From NCBI GenBank assembly GCA_037179385.1, contig CM074185.1:12718866-12782865 (forward strand): DNA of 64,000 nucleotides, written 5' to 3'. Shown here in pieces: positions 12,901-26,500 of the stretch. Under the pieces are notes generated by a model. The model did no database searches and had not been told where the DNA came from. It saw only the letters and a program-made list of their open reading frames with translations. Each line of letters begins with the position of its first letter. Position 1 is the stretch's first letter. A program made the position numbers and the translations under genes. The DNA comes from Holothuria scabra. Taxonomy: Eukaryota > Echinodermata > Holothuroidea > Aspidochirotida > Holothuriidae.

Positions 12901-13410
12901 TCAACAGGGATTTTCTCCAGTAGCCACGGAGGGGGACGGGGGGACGACGGTAGGGGGATGGGGTAGGGGAGGAGAAGGGACAGTTGGGCACACATATTCA
13001 CTCACCCCATAATAAAAGTACTGGTACGCACATAACAGTGGACTGAAAATAACTTCAGAGAATACAGAATAAGTTAAGCAGCTTCCTGCTAACGAGAAAA
13101 CAAACGTTCTAGGTACCTCTAATTTCTCTAGGGCTTCACAACTTTCCACTCTAACTTTGGGAATATGAATGATTTATCCAGGAGAGGATCCAAGCATGGG
13201 GGAAGGGAACACACACAAGGGACATATGAAATCTCTTCCCATGTTGCAGGAACTTTCAGTCTTAATTCAGGTTTCAGCATTGAGAATTTTCAACAAATTT
13301 AGTCATGTCCTCTGACAAATTTATGCCACATAAATTTTCTTCAATTTACAAATCATCTACACTGGAAATTTGTCACTATGACAAATTTACCTTGACTAAT
13401 CTGCACATAT

Positions 13411-13665
13411 AGACGAACCCCTTCAGAGCTTGTGTTTAGTGACTGTAGGCAGCCATTAGTGGGGTCCATCGTTTATATTTATAGCCTTCATGAACTTAAA
13501 ACCATCATATTCAGTAAAATTGAAGGAATTAAGATACAATTTAATGTACAACCATCCATGATACAGGTGAGTGAGGAAATTGAAAGATTAAAAGGTGATA
13601 GACCCCAGCTACGGCTGATTGAAATCAAACCAACACTTGCTGTCCAGATTCATCGATTATTCCAT
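13411..13665 (+). mobile_element. MITE-like family 4 copy
   Basis: Shared sequence AGTGACTGTAGGCAGCCATT, ATTCAGTAAAATTGAAGGAA, ACAACCATCCATGATACAGG and AAAAGGTGATAGACCCCAGC, ending CAGATTCATCG. The ends (TAGACGAA... and ...TTCATCG) are weak inverted repeats. Confidence 0.7.
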
Positions 13666-13922
13666 GTCCAGCCATGGATATTTCCTTGTTGTGAACCTTT
13701 TACAATAGCATGCCTTTCACATTATTAATTTGAAAACTTGTTGTAAAATGAGCCTTGGGATAGAGATCGATTCGTATTCTTTACTAAAAATTACTCTGTC
13801 GGTCTGCATTGTAAGGCGCACGATATGCCTAAAGTGGGACCATGTGGGAGAATAAACAAAATTGACAAACTGTGACAATATTACAGGAACATCTATTGTG
13901 TCAAATTCAAATTTTATATAAT

Positions 13923-13971
13923 CATAAGATCAAATGTACTTTACCATTTCAAAATGTCACATGATCTTATG
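13923..13971 (-). other. Possible 3' UTR hairpin
   Basis: CATAAGATCA (13923-13932) and TGATCTTATG (13962-13971) are perfect inverted repeats, about 300-350 nt past the GABBR1 stop. They could form a stem in the mRNA if the 3' UTR reaches this far, which is not shown. Confidence 0.35.
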
Positions 13972-14272
13972 GACAATACCATTTCATAATGCCTATGACC
14001 AAGGCCTCTAAGGAAATGGTAAAAGCTTTCTCTTTTCATCTTTTTGGTTGTTTGCATGTAAACAACACTTTTAGGAACCCCCACCAGCCTACCAAGTGTA
14101 TGCTGCAGTTGCAAGACGACTGATCATAGTGATTCTTGTCCATCTGCATCACCGTGGCTTATCTTCCCATCATGCATTTCACTCTCCACTTCAATCCCAT
14201 AATGCTTTCCAATGATGGTCAGAAGCTGTTCTCTCTCTTCAATGACAACAAAATGGTCTACACAATGGGTCT

Positions 14273-14554
14273 TCAAATATACGTTTCCGAAAGCTCATCC
14301 TCTGATATCCCTGAGGCTCTTCTTATGTTTGTGCTTTTAGGTGGGGGAGGTATGATCACAGAACTAGATGTTGCCATGGAGATGTATGCACTATCCTCTG
14401 TAACTGAAATGGCTGGTGCTGCAAGTGCAACTGAAGGTCCATTTAAGTTTGTTCTTTGTTTATTGGGAGGTGATTGCAAAAAATTATTTTTCTTCGGAAG
14501 GGACTTTGAATGCTCCGCAATCAGTTCTGTCAGTGTTCGTATCCTTTCTTCTCT
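14273..14554 (-). CDS. GABBR1: GABBR1-like exon 13 of window: end of coiled coil, C-terminus, stop
   Basis: Encodes 93 residues (533-625) and a TGA at 14273-14275. The acceptor is cttccatag before [27 protein letters not shown] finishes the coiled coil. The rest is a low-complexity tail with [24 protein letters not shown] and the end [10 protein letters not shown]. The vertebrate RSRR endoplasmic-reticulum retention signal is not present after the coiled coil; R-I-R within REERIRT is the nearest RXR-like match. The last residues T-Y-I fit a class I PDZ ligand (S/T-X-hydrophobic). The opposite strand has a long open frame here that is a shadow of this exon. Confidence 0.9.
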   Translation of the reverse strand, partial: REERIRTLTELIAEHSKSLPKKNNFLQSPPNKQRTNLNGPSVALAAPAISVTEDSAYISMATSSSVIIPPPPKSTNIRRASGISEDELSETYI

Positions 14555-17500
14555 CTATGGAAGTAAAAAAAACACACGAAAGTTAAGGATTCTTTGTGTA
14601 ACATCTACAAACATTATTAAATAAATTCATATATACTGGAAAATAACAAAATTAAATAGTTTTATGTTAAAAAGCAACAAAAATGATAAAAATGATACAG
14701 ACTTTACAGGCAGGTTAATGTTTTACACCAACCACACTTTTTCCAGTTTTGGGACACTAGGTTGTTATCCCTACTCCACTGTTTATTCCAAGCATCATGC
14801 ACAACGGCAGTAGGTACCATCTTTAAAATCTTAGGAAATTGGATCCTGGACCTTCCTGGGATGTTTATGTTTGATAAATGGAATTATGTCAGGGTTACAA
14901 GGTGTAACTGAGTAGGAAGAATTCATCAATAAATAAAAGGGGGGAGCCGGAAAAATAAGGTGGAACAGGTCACTGTCTGAAAATATTCCTTTCACAAACC
15001 TGTTTAAGTTGTTTTTTAATTTCTTCATTTTCAGCTGACAATTTGCTGTGTTTCTGTTCATCTTCTCGGCTGGGTGTCGTCTGACCATGAATACTTTTGT
15101 TGTATGTTCCTCTAGGGTTTTGATTTATTTCTAACACCTGGAATTGAAATTTCATTATCAATGAATTAACTAACAGCCTTATCTTCATTATACATACCGA
15201 CTACTTTGGCTAAATGCCTGACATTTTCTTCATTTACAAAAAGCAAAAAAAATGTTTGGATTTTAATTTTGGACCTTTACCAATGAAGAATAATTTATTC
15301 CTTTAACATTTTGAAGATTCTGCAAAAGGGAGCCCTGCTATTTCTACATACTGAACAATAACAGGGTTCATAAGTTTAAATTCATTACAATCCTAAATGT
15401 GACTAATTTTTTCACAGAATTGTTGTATACCTAGTTCTCACTGACATCACAAATATTCATTAGCAGCCACCATGTTTGGGGGCAAGTCGGTACATTGGGG
15501 TTGCCCTTAAACAATGCTGAAATACTCCACATGGAAAGCATCTATGACGTCACATGAGAACCATCTTTAAGTGAGAAAGGTAGAGGCCTCCACCAGTCTT
15601 TCCCCATGAAAAAGTGGTATCTGTGCACAAATTTCTATTGGCTACAGTCCCTTTTAAGCAATTACAAAGGATTGTGGGATTGCATTTGATACATGTTTGT
15701 TTTGCCAGATACAGTTTTGCAATATGTCCTTTATTTATTTTATTTTTTTTAATATATATATTTTTTTTGCATTTGGCATTTTTTAATGTGGGCAGGCAAG
15801 TGCCCCCCCCCCCCAAAAAAAAATTTCAAAGTGTGGGTTGAAATTTTATTGCTGTGGAAAAATGGAACACACACGCAAACAACTTGAGCAAACTACCGGT
15901 ACCACACATATCTTATCATACCACTGTGCCATCTGTAACAGTGAATTTATGTCACAAATTCCACCATTTTGCATCTTAGCCCTCTCAGACAGGCAAAAAT
16001 TTTCAAAAGGGGTGGGGGGAAACCACCTCCCCCAGGACAGCTATCGCTAATCCGTTGTGCCCTCAAATGCTGCACCGTGGCTACGGCCCTGATTCCACAG
16101 AGCACAAGTATGTGCCTGTCAGTCAATCACATGATCAACATTTGCATAGGATTATGTAATCTTGAAAACTTTCATACACCCTCACACTGATGAGGTCTTT
16201 GAAAAGCTTGATCTAAAACTCCTTCTTTAGAAACAACATAACTAAGCTAATTACTGAGCTACACAAAAGCAAGTCAAGTAAACTCACCTTAGGAACAAAT
16301 ATTAAAGCTAGAGTTATAGCTGAACAAAATATGATGGTTAAGGAAGCAAATCCAAATACTGCATTTTCCTGATCTTTGATTATAAGTGTGACAGGAGCTG
16401 TAATGATCCCCAGGACCTGTGGAGAGAAGGAAACAGATGTAATGTAGGTTCGAGTGATTTAAATATTTTTGGAGGCCAGTACCACTAGTCAGAGGGGAGG
16501 GCCCTCAAGACTTATGGGAAATTTAAGCCTCCCTTAGAAAATGCATTCTAGCATGTCCTGCTCCTCCCCTAATGAAAAAAGAACAAAGAAAAAAATCCCT
16601 GTTCTTTATCCCCCCTCAGCCTACCTTGTCTCCAAAATGACCTCAAATTTGTTTTGAATCCAAGGCAATGTTAATGGCTTCTCCCCAACCCTGACCACTA
16701 GTTCCAACTTTGGCTGAAACTCATGCGAATGTCCGTGACCAACTTGGAAGGAACTTAGGGCATATCTATTTTGCTCTTCTTCAAAATTGTTTTTGCTTTC
16801 ATTAACCTAATTACAAAGTTTCTTTGTCAAAAAGCCTGAACTTAAAGGAAAATATTGCACTTGCTTAAAAAGAATCATTCACTTTTTTAAACCAATATTT
16901 AGGGGCAAAGTGCGATAGGTTGCAAAAAATAAACCAGTGTGGCAGTGCTGGAGAAATGTTTATTTTCTGAGAAGGGAGTAAAATTATTTTACTGGAAGAG
17001 GTAAAATTTTCCACAATTTTCTCTACATTTTCATGAACAGAAAAGGAAAATTTTCCTCCGCTTGCCTAAATTTCATCCAAGATGGCTAAATTTCCCAGGA
17101 AGGAGCCTACCAGCTCCCGACTTTTTCCACCCATGGTAGTTTCAATCAAGTTCCCCACAGTTGTGCTTGGTGTTCAGTATAAGCAATGGAGTAAGGGAAA
17201 ACAAGCCAGTGAGCCACAACTGGAAAAAAAGGCAGTGGCTGGCTCTACTTGAACTAATGGGTTGGAAACTGGGCCGTTACACTCCATCTGACCTCACCCA
17301 CAGCTAGAAATTCAGATAGTAATTTTTTGTTGTTCAACAATAATTTGTTCACCCAAACTTTCAGCATTTCAAACGATGCATTTTCCAAATCATTTTTTGT
17401 TCATAATATTTTGGAAAGATGGAAGTTGTTTTCACTGCATCCTATGTTTGGCCATTTTAAATGCAATATTTCCCTTTAATATTATTGTTGGTAGTAGTAA

Positions 17501-20500
17501 ATACCTCTGTGTTAATTTATCAATATCTTATTGTCAGATTCTACACAAATCATATGAATTTAAGAGGAGGTACTCACTGCAACGTTATATATCGCCATGC
17601 CAACCAGTCTGGAATCATTAATTTCTCTTACTGACATATTTCTTGTTTCATAAGCCAGAAAGAGCCCAAATATTAGTAGAAGTCCATTCACACCATATCC
17701 GATACCTTCAGCAAAAAGATATAAAAATTGGATCATAACTTTTTATTTCTTGATTTTAATGGAACATTCAATCACTGCCCACATAAGAACATCCCAGACT
17801 ATCCCCACTTATACATGGACATACAGGACTGTAGAATGTGGCTGCTGTCACTCTTAAAGGTCAAAGGCAGTCCTCTGATATTATTTCACAACAACAGCTA
17901 TCACAATATCACAATATCCTCCTTATTTCTCTTCAAAGAACCTTTTATAGCATTTTAGGACTTCAATATTGCGTATGGAAGGCAAAGCAAGCAGTTATGC
18001 CTACTAAATTTCACATTTGAGGAGAAAAAATGTTGTTACATGGCTCTCTTGCAACAGCCAATCATGAAAAGGACAGTCTACTACACTCCTTCAAGTTGTG
18101 GTGACTGCTTTTTCGCCTTAATTATGCTTGCCAATATGGCTGCTTTCTATATTTATAGCGTGTTCGATTACTCGCCCGAGTTAACTCGTGTCTGGCACGA
18201 CTACGTTCGATTAGCTAATGACGTCAGTGTTCGAGCTTACTCGCGCCAGGCCCGAGTGAGCGACCCTTCGAGTCGGTTACTTAGGTAAATATCCCATCGT
18301 GCTTTGGGAGAACATGGCAGCTAAACGAACAACATGCATTCGTGAACAATTTCTGAGCATGTAAATACAGTGGGGTAAACATGAAACTTCTGACTTGTGA
18401 AAAGTGGTTGATGTCGGAATTAGTGAAGTCACTCAAGTGTTATTTCTCCAGAATTTTCTAAACGGGCATTGTTTCGAGTCTACGTTCATCGTACAAGCGA
18501 ACCGCATGTAATACGTACGTACCAGCGTTCGCTCTGCCATCCAGCTACGGGCTCTGTCATTGGCTATTGTGAACCAACTTCTCCAATAATTACCGTAAAA
18601 CGTTCGTTTATTTCACCCAAATGCGCATGACCATCGTAGCCCTAGCTCGAGGCTCGAGTAAGTCAAGGGAAGCAAATCGAACACGCTATTACTGAGCACA
18701 AAAGTTTGGACTTGCTCAAGTGGTTTTATAGAGTCAACAGTTTGTACCAGGAAATTCTTAAGATTTTGAAAGGATGCATGTTAGGGAAAAATTCAACAAG
18801 CATAATGCACTCTAATGCAGTACTATGATAGTGCTCTTCCATATTCATGTTTGTATAATGACTGATATGTTACTCAAATTATGCACATGACAGTGTCCTG
18901 GAGGCCATCTTTGTAAACTTTAATTTATTGGAAAAGTGGTGACAGTATGTTTTGTGAACAATCAGTGTGTGGTGATATCAAAAAACACAATCTATACAAA
19001 CAACTTCCACACAAATTCCATTTCATACAATTCAGCTGAATTAATGACACCACATGCACTTGAAAATGATAAAATATTACTTGTTTGTACAATATTATCT
19101 TACCAATTTATTCATGAGGAGGTCTTTAATTTTATATCATTTTGTTTTTAAGGTTGCATTCATATTATTTTAATTTCTTCTTCTTTTTTTTTTTGGGAAA
19201 ATCGTGAATTTCTTTCTGTATCCTTGTTGTCAATATAACTCCAGGGGTGCACTCACCTAAAAATACTGGCAAACTGTCTGCTTCACAATGTTCAAGTTGC
19301 GGAATGGTCTGTACATCATTCACAGTTTGACTCTCTGGGAAGGTGACCACCTGGCGTGTCATGGGGTCAATGACCTGCCACACCAACTGAAATACCACAT
19401 TCAGTACTAAGATGATTACAATTGTCACGTACATCTTCCATGACTTCACGTTCTACATAAACAAAAGAAGAGGGAAGAATTAACATGCTAAGATGTTGCT
19501 GCAGAACTGATGATCTTCCATGCTAGCAATAAATTGGGAAAGTCTGTCACCCAATTGGGAGATTTATCCTTCACTAAGTTTTTGACTTCTCAAGTTTGAC
19601 TTGTGTTGGGTTTATCATTAAGAGCTCCCCTCCTTAAAACCTGAACACTTTTACTCATTTTTTTTTTCGGGAGGGGAGGATGAGGAGAGGCTAATCCCCT
19701 GTAGAACTATGCCCATAAAATGTATAACTAGACTGCCACAATGCTTACCTGAACGCTGACTTTCTTCCTCTTTCTCTTTCCATCTTCGTCCGTCTTCTCT
19801 TGAGTCACCAACGAATGCATCATTATGATCTTTGAGAACATTGACCCGTAACCGAGGGAGAATCCAATGCTTAACAACCAAGAAATGGCCTGTATGAAGG
19901 ATGAGGATTAAAGCTGCTTTTACAAAATTTTGGCCGATCTCTATTAAGAGGATTTGCTTTAAATGTTAAATGTACTTAACAACCTCCCTTTTGCTGTTAA
20001 AAGAGACAAATGATAGACTTGTGGGCATCAAACATGTTGGCCTAATGAATGATTTGGAGAGTGCAAGTGATTTCTCTGCCTCAAACCCCCCTCCCTGCTG
20101 TGTTGCCATGCTTTACTACTGCCACTGTTACAGCTAGGCTTATTGAGCTTGTAGCATTTCATGATGACTATGACCTTATGGGGCTCTTGGGGGGGGGGGG
20201 GGGGGGAATTTTTGCTGACTCCAAATCCCTTAATACTAGGGCATAATGCCTGCTGATCTGTGGCACTGAAGTCTACTTGAATCAGCAAGGTTGTGGGAAA
20301 TGAAGGGGGGGGGGGAGGTACATAGTTGGCCATGATGATGGCCCATCCCACCCTGAAAAGTGCATTGTCCTAGGAGTTACCTCCAACTCACTTCCATTGG
20401 CCATAAAAGGGACCTTTTGAGAGGATGTTTGGAAACTAAAGTGACTTTTGCCTTTATACCATAGTTTACTTGGCAATTCCCTCACTCACCCTCAGAGAAA

Positions 20501-23500
20501 CCACACATGCTTTAAAGCAATCTTGCAGTTTCCCCTCCCTTACCTTGTCTGCCTATGACACTGGAGGGGTTGAAAAATTTGGTGTGCTATTAAGGAGAAA
20601 ATTATAGCTCATTACATTAGAAGAGGTTTGGTAACCTACCTCATTTGTAGTTAAAAGGATATAGTCCCTCCAATTTGAATTAGGGTTAACCCTGTCAAAC
20701 TATTTCAGAAATGACTTCGTTCAATTGTGGGACATTATTTTTATTCATGCTGCAAGGTTTCTTCTTGAAAATGCTAAATAGACACCCCATAAGATCAAAG
20801 GCAGTGTGGGGTGTAACTGATATCTGAATTTTTTATGTGATCCATGCCCTCGAGTGACATATGCTTCTACTGTGTTCAGAATATGTGAAAAGCAATTAGC
20901 ACATACTTGACTGGCTTGCTAACCAACCCCTAGGTTTACATGACGTTATGTGTATTTGGGTTCATCTCATAAAGCCAACCCATCAATAAGATATGAGACC
21001 TAAGTATATCAAATGCATATGTAGAGTGCTTCATTTCCTCCCTGAGGTGATTGGAGGAAATCAGGCAGAGAAGAAGGTTGTCTCAAAAAGTAAGCTGGAA
21101 CATTTCATCATGTTTAAATTTATGAAGAATAACTCCTTTCTTTAAATTTCATTTCTAATAGTTAGGATTAACATGGTACTAATACTTGCAAGATACTGAC
21201 AATTTTCCGAAGCAACTTTGGGGTGACTGCCACTTGATTGCCTTAACCCTTTACCGTTGTGCTTCAATCAGGGCATATTTGTGCCCCCCGGGAGTGGGTG
21301 GAAAAGTGGACGTAGCACACCCGGCATCAGCTTCTGTAGGACATTGACCCTGTGACCTTAAACTATTATCTCTCTCGCCGTTGTGGGCTAATTTTTGGGT
21401 AGCTACCTGCAGTTTTGAGCTCCGCGTGAAACAGTAAAGATGGGTGACAGCCGCCCTCTCTGTATGGGTCCAAAAGGACCCAAACAATGGTAAAGGGTTA
21501 AAGTGGGGCATGAAATCACTTCTTCTTTTCTTAGGACTGTCAGTTTCACTTACATGACATATTTTTGGAAACACTGTATTTGAGACGTATTGGCCATCCA
21601 ATCCAAGCAGGAAAACACAGACTAGAGAGATAATACAACCAACGGCTGTGATACTGTTGATGTGACACTGTGAACACCTGATATAACTGGAACAGAAAAA
21701 AAAATAATCACTTTTCATCAGTTTCGTTTATATAGAGAAGTATAGAGGGTTTAGAGAAGCTCAATGTGTACAATCAAAACACTCTCAGTACAGTTCATGC
21801 TATGTTATGTAAGCTTTGTTCCTCTGCATTGTTTGAATTAGCTGTCAATCAAAGAGCTCAGCCAATTGGGAATTTCGGTTTACTTCTACAAGATTTGTAG
21901 TTTGGGGTGAGAGGATTGGCCTTTACAGAGATTTTGATGGATGTTGTTTTCTGAGGCATACTTCCATTTCCTGTCAGCAGTTGTTAGATACCTCTTCAAA
22001 GCCAACAATTTTTCCTCAGAAGAGCTCTATGTTCACAAAAAAGCAGTGCATGACTGCACACTTTGTTTATACATGCTTGGTAGGCATCTCTGCTTTATGC
22101 TAGAAGTACAAACATCTTGCTGAAAACCCTATCAAAGGCCCACAGATTAAGATTTAGAATTATATTTCACTAAGGAGTCTTTCATGGCATGCAGAAAACC
22201 TCAGATAACATTAACCTATTAACCGCCTCCTTCCAATTTTCTAAAGTTCTTCCCCCAGAAATGTCAAGATCTGTACCTGCACCATATACTAGCTTCACAA
22301 TCACCATGAGAACTAATAATATGGCAACTTCTTCTGCTCACAGACATCATAGATATAACTTCATGGACAAAAGAGTGCAAATCATTGTGACATTCACCAA
22401 CACATGCACACAGCTGATATGTGCACCGATCAATTACGCTTGAGTCTACTATATGTGCGTGCAAGATCTATGCCATGCATGCTGTACATGTGTTTTATTA
22501 TTTAGCCAACAAAATGATGTTGCATGTAGTTAATTCATAAGGACTGCATTTTAAAGGCCTCTCACCTCAAACAGTTCTGCTTCATCTAACCTACTTACAT
22601 AAGCCTCTCCCACCACTTCCTAAAATTCATCTTTCTTGTGAATACTGCCTCAGGTTGAGTATACAAGACTCTTTGTGTAATAAAAACACTCTCAGTACAG
22701 TACATGCTGTGTAAAATGAGCTTTGGTTGGTACTCTGCATTTTTTGAACTAGCTGTCAACCAAGAGATGGGCCAATTGAGAATTTCTGTGGACTGCTAGC
22801 AAAAACTGAGTTTGGGGTGAGAGGATTAGTCCTTTGAGAATATTCCAGTTAGATCAATTATCAACAGAATGCTGAAAAGGAGTCGTTTGTCACCCCACAC
22901 TACAGTTGTTTATTTTTTTTCACCAGATAGTTTACAGAAATTCTCACTTGAAACAGCTATTTGACCAACATCAAATTACAAAAACAACAGCAACAACAAC
23001 AAAAAAAAAAAGGAAAAAAACAAAACATGCAGAGTAGCTCACAATATACAGCATGTACTGAGAGTGTTCTGATCACATATTAGGGTCTTGTATACTCACA
23101 ATATGCCCTAAAGCCCAAAATTGGGATTATGTTTGGATGAGGATAAGTTATATATTGTGTGGGAGGAGCTAAAAAGTACTAAGAGGGTTTGTACAGGAGC
23201 ATTGGAACAGCCTGGGGTGATGAATAACTGCCTCTGAATATCAATTTCTTTTTTCATTTAAATTTTTCTTAAAAGGAGGGAAAAAGTTTATTACTTGTAC
23301 AATAAGCATAAAAATACCTTGTATGCTGGAACAGAAAGTTGAAGATGATACACATGAACGCAGCTATGATGGTTAGAGATGCAAGGATACAAGCAGAGAT
23401 ATACCAACTTTTGGAGATATGTTTCATCTGATAAATCGTCTCCACGCCATCCTTGGGAATACCATCTGAAAAGAATAAGAAGTAGATAGACTCTTTTTTT

Positions 23501-26500
23501 CACATAGCAAAAAACAAGGATTGTGGGAAAAGAGTTCTGGTATGCATCATTTTTGTAAATGACAGTACAATGAAGTGGCGTGTGCACACTTGTGCTATCT
23601 GAATTTCTAAGAAACTTTTTTTTTTTTGCCTTGGCAAACCATTTTTCTGCCCCAACGGGGGCTAGTGTGTGTTAAGGTTTGAATGCTCAGTGTGTCCAAT
23701 TCAAATGAACTTTTCCTCTTCTTTCCATGACTGACCTCGGAGGTGGGGGCCCCCCTTTAAACAAGCTACTGTTTCAATGTAGCAAGTCTGATGTACACAA
23801 ACAGTTTGTCCCACAATTCTTTGTAATTGCTATTTGGTAAAGGGTCTATGGGATATAGAAGCATGAATTTTCTGAGAATGCAAGTCTGATAATGACACAT
23901 TACTGTATGCACTCTCTGATGGGATTCTGCCTGACCAAGAAGAGTCCTCCCTTTTAATCAGTGAATTTGAGACTCATAGGGCTAAAGTTATACAGTTGAG
24001 GTTAGATGTTTGTTTTAAGAGTTAGATGAGATTTTATAGCCCAGTTTCCAACTGATTGGTTTAAGTCAGGCCAGCCACAGCCTTTTTCCCAGTTGTGGCT
24101 CATTGGCTTTGTTTTTCCGACTCCATTACTTATGCTGATCACCAATCAAAATGACAGATGGTTCCATTTTTAGTTTTCCGTATCATACCAACAGGTTGAT
24201 TAGGATGAAAACATCACAATGGCAGTTGTGTGCATCTGAAGATAGGCATTTCAGAAGACAAGAGTCGTTACCCAACAATGGAACTGCCCAGCGGAGTGAA
24301 AATCAACAGAGGGCTCTCTCACATGGGTCCTAACTCCCTAACAGTTGGGTGAAATACAAGCGCAACCGATAAAGTTTACATCACTTATTACTGTTGTCTA
24401 GGCCAATATGTACTCTCTACTAAGTTGTTGTTAAAGGTGCATGATGTAGAGAACTCCCTGATTTTAGTTTGCCAAGTTTTAAGATGGGTGAAAATACTCA
24501 GATGAAGAAAAGACTCTATGCCCAGTGATTGACTAATTTCCATGAAGTCTTCACCAGTGCACCTTTTTACATGTATTTAAATTCTTATCGGCAGGATAAC
24601 AATAGATAAACAACATGCTGTTTTGATTGCAGTAAAAAAGTTGATTTTCAAACCTCAGTAATCTATTGTTCAACTGAGGTATATCAAGTTTCGAAACCAC
24701 TGCTGGAGGTCTATTATTATCACTTCACCGAGCTTCTAGTCCACTTAGGTTGCAAAAAATTACACGGTACTTTGGGCAGGATTGTAATCAAAACCCCTTC
24801 TGTGTGCTCTGCATACTGTGGCTGGGATTTCTTGACTTGGATTAAATGTCTTTGCATGGAGTAGTACTGCCTGTCAATCATCAAATTGTGTAATTGGGCA
24901 AGGAATGAAATCAACTTTATATTTTTACAGTGACCATTTCCTCATGAACCTGAGTGTTTATTTGTGATGGCGCAGAAATGTGTCAATTATTCTGGATAAT
25001 ACACAGAGAAATGTATTCTGCACACACAAAATGCACTGTTCAAGTACACACACATTGATTCTTTTATCAATGAGATTTTCTGTAACACAGCCTTATTTTT
25101 GTACACAGATTAACATTTAGACCTAGTACATAGCACATTGGGAATTTTGGTTATGCACTTCATGTGAAGTTTCTTAAAGAATAATGTTTCTCTGATTTTA
25201 AATGTTTTGAAATAAGGATTATTTAGACCTACACATACTAATCTGCAGCTTTTCAAAACAACTGAACAGGGATTACCACTAATTTTGCTCCTCAATTTTG
25301 CCCTAAATCAGGGACCTATAGCTTATTGAATCTTTTTAGGACCCATATGACAATGCTCTCTGCCCAAGAAAGAAGAAATGTCAGGCATCCGAGTCCCCGT
25401 TTTCACTGCCTTCAAAAAAGTTTCCTTCTGTCTCAAGCATGACAAATTTCAGAAAAACATCCAGCAAAAATTTTTACCCTTGAAGCAGCTTTGCTTCTCT
25501 GTCACAAGAAAAATTTATTACTTCAAATGTTTTTTTCTTAACATCCTTTTTAATGTTTCTCCTGTTCTCATGCGGCTACATTTTACTTGATGTCAATATT
25601 TACAGAACAATATTTAATGTTTATGTTAGCAAACTTTATTGTTCTTCCACTTTTGAATGAACCATCTCTTTTTTTCCTTTTACGTTTTCCAGACGTTTCA
25701 TCTCCCTTCTAACTTCAAATCAAACACACATGGCTCTAAAATAATTATGCATCAAACTTCTCCCCATTTTTCTTCAAAAATCTCCTGTTTTACATTCAAG
25801 ATACAAAAATGACAAAAGGAGAAAGACTTTAATTTATCCAATCACTATGTCCAATCAGGTGGAAGCAATCGATGACAGATGGAACCTTGCTTTGAAAATT
25901 GGTGGCACCACTGACTCAAACACAAGTGTCCTGCTTAATCAGCCGTAAGTTTATCCAAATGCACTAGATGGACAATTGATTTTTTTCATTTTCATATTCT
26001 TTTTACCATCAAAGCATGAGATTTCAATCCAACACACTTCAAGTGTCAACTACCACTGTTTCTGTGCCATATGTTTTGATTATGACATTCGACTGGGATA
26101 TTACAACAGCCCGCAAACAACTAAACTATTCAGCTTGAAGCAGACCATGAAAAGGCTGAGCAAAGATTTTTTTGCTTCAGGAGGTTCATTTGTTATTGAA
26201 TATGTATTCATTTTCATGACTTTGGAATGATATAAGAAACAAAGGGATCAGGGAATGCTAGTCATGTGACCATTTGTGGAAGAATGTAGTTGTAAGAGTG
26301 ACTAAGGATAGCATCACACTGATAGCGCAGCTCACTGCATGGACAGAGACTGTGAAAAACTTCATGCCATGATGTTGCTTCTTGAGAATGCAACTTAGAC
26401 ACCCCAGTAGATCAAAGGCAGAGTGGGGTGTAACTGATATCTGACTTTGCTACATGATCTGTGACCTCAAATGAGCTTTGTATCATTGTGTTCACACTGC

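Larger units (their letters stand above)
1..14272. other. 3' flank of GABBR1: 3' UTR and repeat-rich intergenic DNA
   Basis: No gene is recognised. The 3' UTR must begin at 14272 on the minus strand, but its end is unclear: no AATAAA occurs on the minus strand between 13680 and 14272. The nearest variant is TATAAA at 13913-13918. An AATAAA on the minus strand lies at 12535-12540. Repeats listed separately: SINEs, a hAT-like MITE, long inverted repeats and TTAA MITEs. 8050-9590 and 10280-13400 are otherwise plain AT-rich sequence in which I see no supported gene. Confidence 0.6.
17706..19256 (-). other. GABBR1 intron, 1.6 kb
   Basis: Almost half of it is mobile DNA: a TTAA-flanked MITE (17854-18121) followed by a CpG-richer TIR element (18155-18689). 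The rest is AT-rich with no recognised gene. Confidence 0.75.
19890..21553 (-). other. GABBR1 intron, 1.7 kb
   Basis: Holds poly-G runs (20189-20206, 20306-20316), a family-3 MITE (20746-21112) and a TTAA-flanked MITE (21243-21501) just downstream of the exon-7 donor. No gene is seen. Confidence 0.75.
21687..23317 (-). other. GABBR1 intron, 1.6 kb
   Basis: Holds three copies of the same MITE family: 21735-21926 (truncated, plus), 22551-22836 (plus) and 22930-23225 (minus). The last two are adjacent and in opposite orientation. An A-rich CAACAA run lies at 22980-23025. Confidence 0.75.

Noticed and set aside
13432..13728. 98-residue plus-strand frame
   Set aside because: It is made of MITE-like family 4 sequence that also occurs at three other sites on both strands with disrupted frames.
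14136..14624. 162-residue plus-strand open frame
   Set aside because: It is antisense to the last GABBR1 exon (14273-14554), whose minus-strand frame has family sequence and a proper acceptor.
18040..18288. 82-residue plus-strand frame
   Set aside because: It crosses the border between MITE family 2 and the CpG-richer TIR element, so it is not a conserved gene.
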